From Dipteris shenzhenensis (Eukaryota > Polypodiophyta > Polypodiopsida > Gleicheniales), in NCBI GenBank assembly GCA_047967505.1, contig CM106541.1: DNA of 64,000 bases. One strand, given 5' to 3'. The notes beneath the pieces are model-generated. The model searched no databases and was not told where the DNA came from. It was given only the letters and a program-made list of their open reading frames with translations. Shown here piece after piece: positions 62,372 through 64,000 of the stretch. The position numbers and the translations under genes were made by a program. Each line of letters opens with the position of its first letter. Position 1 is the first letter of the stretch.

Positions 62372-64000
62372 TTTTTTTTTTTCCAAAAAAACGGTGCTGA
62401 TTATATTACTTCGAAAAAAACAAGATACATGAGGTCAATTTTGCAACTGACGGGCTGCGTACACAAATCGGACGACGCAACCCTACATGGAATCAAAAAG
62501 CTCTCTCTCATGGAGGGATCAGGCGGGTGTGAGTAAACAGCCAGAGAGGTGGTGAATAGCACCACTAAAGGCTCTGAGAAGTATGCTCGAAGAAGAGGCC
62601 CCGCGTATCCCAATCTCGGAGGAAACGTCTCCGCTTCTCTCGGCCAGCCCAGGAGTCTCCCTGAATCTAGTCCCACTGGCCTTTGAGTGTGTGGATGATC
62701 TCACTCCAGATGTCGGCCATGATCTGGGCAGTCGAAAGAGAGGTACCATCGAGGATCTGCGCGCAGCGCGAGGTCCAAATGTGCCAGCCAGCGATGCTGC
62801 TAATAATCTCCCAGACTGGCTACCTCTCCTGAGAACCTGTCTCCGCCTCTGCCAGGTGTGGTGGGATGCCCTCCAGCGGCCCCCAAGTCCCCTGTGTGAT
62901 AAGGAATATGGGGTCCTGCGGGCCTGCCTCAAACAACTGATGAAAGCTAGGTGTGGTGCTGCACCAGCAGAACGCGCCCCAGATGATCAAACCTAGCTCC
63001 AGTGCTGCACGTGTAAGGATCCCGAAGGTCCACCTCCACACTTCTTGGGCGCGAGTGCAGCTCCACAGGTAGTGTTTTGGTGACTCCTCGTCCTCATGAC
63101 AGATCTGACAAAGTCCATTCTGACCAATCTGCCGCAACCAGCTCCCCACTGGAAGACCCTTGTGGGCGAGTAGCCAAAGGAAGTAGGAAATCTTCCGTGA
63201 CCGCCAGCTCTCCCACAGGGCCTTCCAGAAGGCCTGCAAAAATAGCCTGGAGATACCCTGAGCATACCAACTGGGCCGCTGAGTGGGCGGGCGGCTCTGC
63301 ATCCTCCCAAGAACTCTCCTATCCAATGTCGTACTGTAAGCGAAGAAAGGGATCGGCCCCTGGCCTGCCACAACCTCTGGCCATCTCCACTCACCTGGGT
63401 CCCAATCAAGCTCTGATAGGGCCCGCCCCTCCCAAAGCCAGAGTCGCCATAACTGCAGCTGATCCTGCTCTATACTGGGATCGATCCGCCAAACCTTCCC
63501 CACGAGGCCTACGACCCAAACCCTCTGCTATGATAGAAGGGGGTCGATGAGCACACCCTCTCTCCTGAGTCGGCCGTCCCCCGAAACCACGAAGAAGGAA
63601 ACAGAGGTGTCGTCCATCCGGCCTGCAACCACCAGTGGGATGCCACGGGGGGTGAACTGTCCAAGCCATCAGTCATCACCAGGCATGAGGATCTGAAACT
63701 CGGGTGGAACCAACCAACTAGCAGGTATCGCTCCGTTTATCTCTGTGCATCTCGCCTGAGCTCCACGGACACCTCCAGCTGTGGCTGCTAGAGCAATAGT
63801 CTCCAAGTGTCTGTAAGTGTCCCTCCAAACTCGAAGGGACTGGGCTGGCCCCCGCATCCAACCGTCCCACAACATATGTGACCTCTCCCCTAGCTGAAGG
63901 CCCAAGGTGTCTCTGACCTGATCGTTCCAGATGAGCGGCTGGTGGTCGATCTCCTCCTGACTGCTAGGAGGGAGCTGAAGGAGGCTGAGACGGAGTCGCC
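62372..64000 (-). mobile_element. GC-rich LINE, 3' part, running off the window
   Basis: A T-run (62372-62382) marks the A-tail of a minus-strand LINE. ORF2 fragments run from about 62520 to the right edge of the window. It is richer in G+C than everything else here, and its frames are longer, so it may be a different LINE family or a younger copy. The endonuclease and reverse transcriptase palm, if present, lie beyond 64000. Confidence 0.8.
62820..63503 (-). pseudogene. LINE ORF2 C-terminus with zf-RVT domain
   Basis: The 227-codon frame holds a clear zf-RVT domain: SRKISYFLWLLAHKGLPVG, then CQIC and HYLWSC with the usual spacing. Upstream (to 64000) the same protein continues with stops and shifts (WRDTYRHLE near 63830, VWRIDPSIE near 63490). 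Downstream, tail sequence continues in other frames to about 62530. It would belong to the reverse transcriptase polyprotein that copies the element. Confidence 0.8.

Overview
The window looks like nuclear DNA of a land plant with a large, repeat-rich genome. The evidence is a 12-exon prolyl oligopeptidase gene with short GT-AG introns, Ty1/copia elements primed by initiator tRNA-Met, L1-type LINEs ending in A-tails, TATA-box promoters and long TA, CT and GA microsatellites. A fern or another large-genome plant would fit, but the sequence alone does not settle the species. Coding frames in the transposons and gene remnants are broken by stops, many of them TAG or TGA where a CAG or CGA codon is expected, which suggests old methylated DNA.

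Layout. 1-3.1 kb: a possible small minus-strand gene, a 5'-truncated LINE with a target duplication, and a tRNA-derived SINE-like sequence. 3.2-6.0 kb: about 2.2 kb of TA/TATG microsatellite held between inverted arms of about 215 bp, with a third arm copy fused to a truncated LTR. 6.0-17.8 kb: two closely related copia elements facing each other, 42 bp apart; the second is complete with two LTRs and a TTACA duplication. 17.8-20.5 kb: an old minus-strand LINE. 21.4-30.4 kb: an island of gene-like sequence holding a decayed multi-exon transposase-like gene, a histone H3-like gene with a long Gln/His/Ser-rich leader and amber stops, a fold-back element, an unknown minus-strand gene, a possible 63-residue three-exon gene and a decayed RPA1-like gene. 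31.0-34.9 kb: a third, deleted copy of the same copia family. 34.9-37.1 kb: the 5' part of a second copia family. 37.3-43.5 kb: repeats and little else. 43.5-51.4 kb: the prolyl oligopeptidase gene on the minus strand, the only convincingly intact gene here. 51.4-58.6 kb: LINE tails, a small TIR element and diverged minisatellites. 58.7-61.7 kb: a 1.6 kb LTR with an internal duplication, a pyrimidine tract and a dispersed repeat shared with 40.7 kb. 62.4-64 kb: a younger, GC-rich minus-strand LINE running off the window.

The prolyl oligopeptidase is a single-copy style housekeeping gene. Most of the rest is transposon-derived. The least explained part is the 21.4-30.4 kb island, where nucleic-acid-binding modules (transposase-like, H3-like, RPA-like) lie side by side; whether they once formed one element is inference.
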